From: JAMXLO01 sp963791495
GTDB taxonomy: Bacteria > Pseudomonadota > Alphaproteobacteria > Acetobacterales > Acetobacteraceae
Assembly (NCBI GenBank): GCA_963791495.1
Contig: CAWBST010000017.1
Coordinates: forward strand, 496,001 to 560,000
Direction: 5' to 3'
DNA: 64,000 nucleotides
In this document: positions 61,293 to 64,000 of the stretch, one piece after another
Position numbering within the stretch: position 1 is the first letter of the stretch
How the letters are laid out: the number at the start of each line of letters is the position of its first letter
The notes under the pieces: generated by a model
What the model was told of the DNA's origin: nothing
The model's database searches: none
Seen by the model: only the letters and a program-made list of their open reading frames with translations
Made by a program: the position numbers and the translations under genes

Positions 61293-62147
61293 ATGGACCA
61301 GCGCCTCGCCGACCTCGCCAACCGCATCGCGGAGGCGCTGGAACGCCTTGCACCACCCGCTCTACCCGAGGTGAATCTCGCATCCGCGGAGGCCTTCGTC
61401 TGGCATCCGTCGCCGCCGCATCTCGCTCCGGTATCGAAGGTCTCCCGCGTCGATATCGCGCTGCTGCAGGGGGTCGAGCGGCAGAAGCAGATCCTGCTCG
61501 ACAACACGCTGCGCTTTACCCGCGGTCTGCCGGCGAACAACGCCATGCTGTGGGGTGCGCGCGGCATGGGCAAGTCGTCGCTGGTGAAGGCGGTGCACGC
61601 GGTCGTCAATGCGCAATTGCCAGGCAGCCTGGCGCTGATCGAGATCCACCGCGAGGACGTTCGTTCACTGCCCGAACTGCTCAACGTCCTGCGCGGCAAG
61701 CCTCGCCGCTGCCTGATCCTGTGCGACGACCTGTCGTTCGAGCGCGAGGATTCCGACTACAAGGCGCTGAAGTCGATCCTGGAGGGCGGCATCGAGGGAC
61801 GGCCCGAGAACGTGCTGTTCTACGCCACCTCCAACCGTCGTCACCTCATGCCGCGCGACATGATCGAGAACGAGCGCGCCACCGCGATCAATCCCTCCGA
61901 GGCGACCGAGGAGAAGGTGTCGCTGTCCGACCGCTTTGGCCTCTGGCTGGGGTTCCACAACTGCGACCAGGACACATACTTCGCCATGGTCGAGGGGTAT
62001 GCCGCCAGCATGAGGCTGCCGATTTCAACCGACGCGCTGCATGCCGAGGCGATCGAATGGTCGATGACCCGAGGCGCGCGATCCGGCCGTGTGGCCTGGC
62101 AGTTCATCCAGGACCTTGCCGGCCGGCTGGGAGTGAAGCCGGAATGA
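61293..62147 (+). CDS. DUF815 AAA-type ATPase
   Basis: A 284-residue cytoplasmic P-loop ATPase. The Walker A is MLWGARGMGKSSLVKAVHAV, the Walker B LILCDDLSFEREDSDYKALK, the sensor region VLFYATSNRRHLMPRDM, and an arginine-rich C-terminal part follows. DUF815 proteins are common in proteobacteria but have no established function. The divergent neighbour is the orphan dimerisation domain (162 bases between starts). A small membrane gene follows on the same strand after 68 bases. Confidence 0.9.
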   Translation: MDQRLADLANRIAEALERLAPPALPEVNLASAEAFVWHPSPPHLAPVSKVSRVDIALLQGVERQKQILLDNTLRFTRGLPANNAMLWGARGMGKSSLVKAVHAVVNAQLPGSLALIEIHREDVRSLPELLNVLRGKPRRCLILCDDLSFEREDSDYKALKSILEGGIEGRPENVLFYATSNRRHLMPRDMIENERATAINPSEATEEKVSLSDRFGLWLGFHNCDQDTYFAMVEGYAASMRLPISTDALHAEAIEWSMTRGARSGRVAWQFIQDLAGRLGVKPE

Positions 62148-62215
62148 GGAGTTGCTTTCCGAATCGTATCGGCTGTGGCTAGGTTGTCGTTCAGGCAAAC
62201 AGGGGGGAACCTGCC

Positions 62216-62482
62216 ATGTGGGATTTCCTGTCGTTCGATACCTTCATTGCGCCGAAGATCATCCGCGTCGTGTTCGCCTTGGGCCTTCTGCTGATCGCGA
62301 TTGTCACGCTCATCCGGGTGGTGATCGGCATTTGGGAACTCGCGATCATTCACGGCGTGATCCTGCCGCTGATCGCGGCATGCATCGGCGTCCTGCTGTG
62401 GCGGATCTATTGCGAGTTGCTGCTGGTGTTCTTCGACATGCGCGACAAGCTCGCCGATCTCGCCTCGCGTCCGCGCGTCTAG
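62216..62482 (+). CDS. DUF4282 membrane protein
   Basis: An 88-residue protein with two membrane helices: FDTFIAPKIIRVVFALGLLL and VILPLIAACIGVLLWRIYCE, the DUF4282 layout with LRxYCEL at the cytoplasmic end. Function unknown. The stop is 3 bases before the end of serS on the opposite strand. Confidence 0.87.
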   Translation: MWDFLSFDTFIAPKIIRVVFALGLLLIAIVTLIRVVIGIWELAIIHGVILPLIAACIGVLLWRIYCELLLVFFDMRDKLADLASRPRV

Positions 62483-62485
62483 CCG

Positions 62486-63760
62486 TCAGCCTCGCGAAAT
62501 GCGCTCCATTCCGCCAGTGTAGGGCCACAGCACGCTGGGGATCAGGATCGAGCCGTCCGCCTGCTGATGGTTCTCCATCACCGCGATCAGTGCGCGTCCC
62601 AACGCCACGCCCGAGCCGTTCAGCGTATGGAGATGCGCGATGGTCTTGCCGTCCGCTGAGCGGAACCGTGCGTTCATCCGCCGTGCCTGGAAGTCGTGGC
62701 AGTTGGAACAGGAGCTGATCTCGCGCCAGGCCTGCTGCCCCGGCAGCCAAGCCTCCAGATCGTAGGTCTTCGCAGCTCCGAACCCCGTGTCGCCTGACGA
62801 CAGAACGACGCGCCGGAACGGCACCTCCAGCAGCGTCAGCACCTTCTCAGCGCATTGCGTCATGCGCTCGTGCTCATCGGCGCTGTGGTCGGGATGTACG
62901 ATCGACACCATCTCCACCTTGCGGAACTGGTGCTGCCGCAGCATGCCGCGGGTGTCGCGCCCCGCCGCGCCTGCCTCCGAGCGGAAGCAGTCGGTGAGCG
63001 CCGTGACGCGCATCGGCAGCTCCTTCTCCGCCACGATGTCGCCCATCACCAGCGCCGTCAGCGGCACCTCGGCGGTCGGAATGAGCCAACGGCCGTCGGT
63101 CGTCTGGAACAGCGTGTCGGCGAACTTCGGCAGCTTGTCTGTGCCGTAGGCTGTCGCGTCATTCACCAGCGACGGCACGACGTACTCGGTGTAGCCGTGT
63201 TCGCGCGTGTGCAGATCGATCATGAACTGGCCAAGCGCCCGTTCCAGTCGTGCCAGTGGCCCCCGCAGCACGACGAAGCGCGCTCCGGCAATCTTCGCCG
63301 CGGCGGAAAAATCCATCATGCCGAGCGCCTCGCCCAGCTCGAAATGCTGCTTCGGCTCGAAGCCGAGGTCGCGCGGTTCGCCATGCTGCTTCAGCACGAC
63401 ATTGAACGTCTCGTCCGGACCGTCGGGCACGTCCGGATCAAGCACGTTGGGCAATCCCTCGAGTACCCGCTTGATCGCCTCGTCCAGCGAGGCCGCCCGC
63501 TTTTCCAGGCCCTCCATATCGCTGCGCAGTGCCGCGGCCTCCGCCTCCAATGCGGACGTGTCGGCGCCAGTGCGCCTGCCCTGCCCCACGTCGCGCGAAA
63601 TCGCATTGCGCCGCGCCTGCTTCTCCTGCAGCGCGGTCAGCGCAGAGCGCCTCTCGGCGTCCTGCGCAAGGATCTCCGACGACACCGACGCCAATCCACG
63701 CCGCGCAAGCGCGGCATCGAAGCCGGCTGGATCGCTACGGATGGCACGGATGTCATGCAT
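62486..63760 (-). CDS. serS: Serine-tRNA ligase
   Basis: A 424-residue class II synthetase that charges tRNA-Ser and tRNA-Sec. The N-terminal coiled-coil arm (about 30-105), motif 2 (FRSEAGAAGRDTRGMLRQHQ, FRKVEM) and motif 3 (NGSGVALGRALIAVMENHQQ) are present, as is the ISSCSNCHDFQARRM segment of the active site. ATG 63760 lies 4 bases after the tatC stop, the usual tatC-serS order in alphaproteobacteria. Length is normal. Confidence 0.97.
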   Translation of the reverse strand: MHDIRAIRSDPAGFDAALARRGLASVSSEILAQDAERRSALTALQEKQARRNAISRDVGQGRRTGADTSALEAEAAALRSDMEGLEKRAASLDEAIKRVLEGLPNVLDPDVPDGPDETFNVVLKQHGEPRDLGFEPKQHFELGEALGMMDFSAAAKIAGARFVVLRGPLARLERALGQFMIDLHTREHGYTEYVVPSLVNDATAYGTDKLPKFADTLFQTTDGRWLIPTAEVPLTALVMGDIVAEKELPMRVTALTDCFRSEAGAAGRDTRGMLRQHQFRKVEMVSIVHPDHSADEHERMTQCAEKVLTLLEVPFRRVVLSSGDTGFGAAKTYDLEAWLPGQQAWREISSCSNCHDFQARRMNARFRSADGKTIAHLHTLNGSGVALGRALIAVMENHQQADGSILIPSVLWPYTGGMERISRG

Positions 63761-63764
63761 CGAA

Positions 63765-64000
63765 TCACACCTCGACCGGTTTGGGCTCCACCATCTTCGC
63801 CGCAAGTATGGAAATCTCGTAAAGCGCGATCAGCGGCAGTGCCAGTCCGGTCTGCGTGATCACATCGGGCGGCGCCAGGATCGCAGCGATCACGAACATG
63901 CCGACATACGCATAGCGGCGGAACTTCTTCAGCCCCTTTGATGAAATGATCCCCACCTTCGCCAGCAGCGTCAGCAGCACCGGCAACTCGAACGTCAGCC
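63765..64000 (-). CDS. tatC: Twin-arginine translocase subunit TatC (5' partial)
   Basis: C-terminal end of TatC, the membrane core of the Tat export system; the beginning lies beyond base 64000. It reads LTFELPVLLTLLAKVGIISS, KFRRYAYVGMFVIAAILAPP, DVITQTGLALPLIALYEISI, covering the last two membrane helices and the conserved FRRYAYV. It would export the Tat-signal binding protein at 53.8 kb among others. Operon with serS. Confidence 0.93.
   Translation of the reverse strand, partial: LTFELPVLLTLLAKVGIISSKGLKKFRRYAYVGMFVIAAILAPPDVITQTGLALPLIALYEISILAAKMVEPKPVEV

Overview
The window is high-GC chromosomal DNA of an alphaproteobacterium, most likely in the Rhodospirillales and probably Acetobacteraceae. 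The placement is inferred from gene order and protein flavour: a yqeY-dnaG-rpoD operon divergent from carA-carB-greA, a CarA with an N-terminal helix-turn-helix extension, and tatC followed directly by serS. I saw no rRNA, tRNA, CRISPR array, complete insertion sequence or replication origin.

Layout. 1-8 kb: flavin-dependent oxidoreductase (cut by the window edge), double cold-shock protein, isochorismatase-fold protein, cupin, acetyltransferase divergent from a WYL regulator, enoyl-CoA hydratase plus radical SAM protein, YqgE, peroxiredoxin, and a two-gene membrane operon behind a perfect FNR/FixK-type box. 8.2-10 kb: a minus-strand island of very small, partly overlapping genes, including one DUF4326 protein. 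10-16.4 kb: NAD synthetase, a giant TPR-glycosyltransferase and a GT8-like glycosyltransferase. 16.6-21 kb: DUF1328, CBS protein, two alpha/beta hydrolases and an acetyltransferase. 21.3-23 kb: hypothetical gene, nucleotidyltransferase relic and decayed DNA. 23-27.5 kb: an accessory metabolic block (PEP-mutase family, DUF1993, GST, ketopantoate-reductase family, Ada/AraC regulator). 27.7-40.2 kb: housekeeping core (rpoD, dnaG, yqeY | carA, carB, greA, ilvA, LLM oxidoreductase). 40.3-52.3 kb: metallo-hydrolase, MFS transporter, small secreted proteins, M20 peptidase, a very large multi-GAF histidine kinase, two thiol/glutathione enzymes and an HU-like protein. 52.4-60.1 kb: glutathione reductase and a likely catabolic group (peptide-type ABC binding protein, GMC oxidoreductase, amidase, HpaB-type hydroxylase). 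60-64 kb: tandem-repeat protein, stand-alone kinase dimerisation domain, DUF815 ATPase, DUF4282 membrane protein, serS and the end of tatC.

The most striking property is the number of otherwise well-conserved genes split by single-base shifts: enoyl-CoA hydratase, glycosyltransferase, greA, LLM oxidoreductase, M20 peptidase, GMC oxidoreductase, histidine kinase (four times) and one tiny gene. Most need one base removed to restore the frame. Because greA is among them, sequencing or assembly error is the leading explanation, and these entries are given as full spans with the break position noted.

Observations most worth following up: the DNA-binding-like domain fused to CarA with palindromes just upstream of carA; the FNR-type box before two unknown multi-histidine membrane proteins; the tiny-gene island; dispersed hairpin repeats, including palindromes inside a reading frame; and the orphan kinase dimerisation domain divergent from the DUF815 ATPase.
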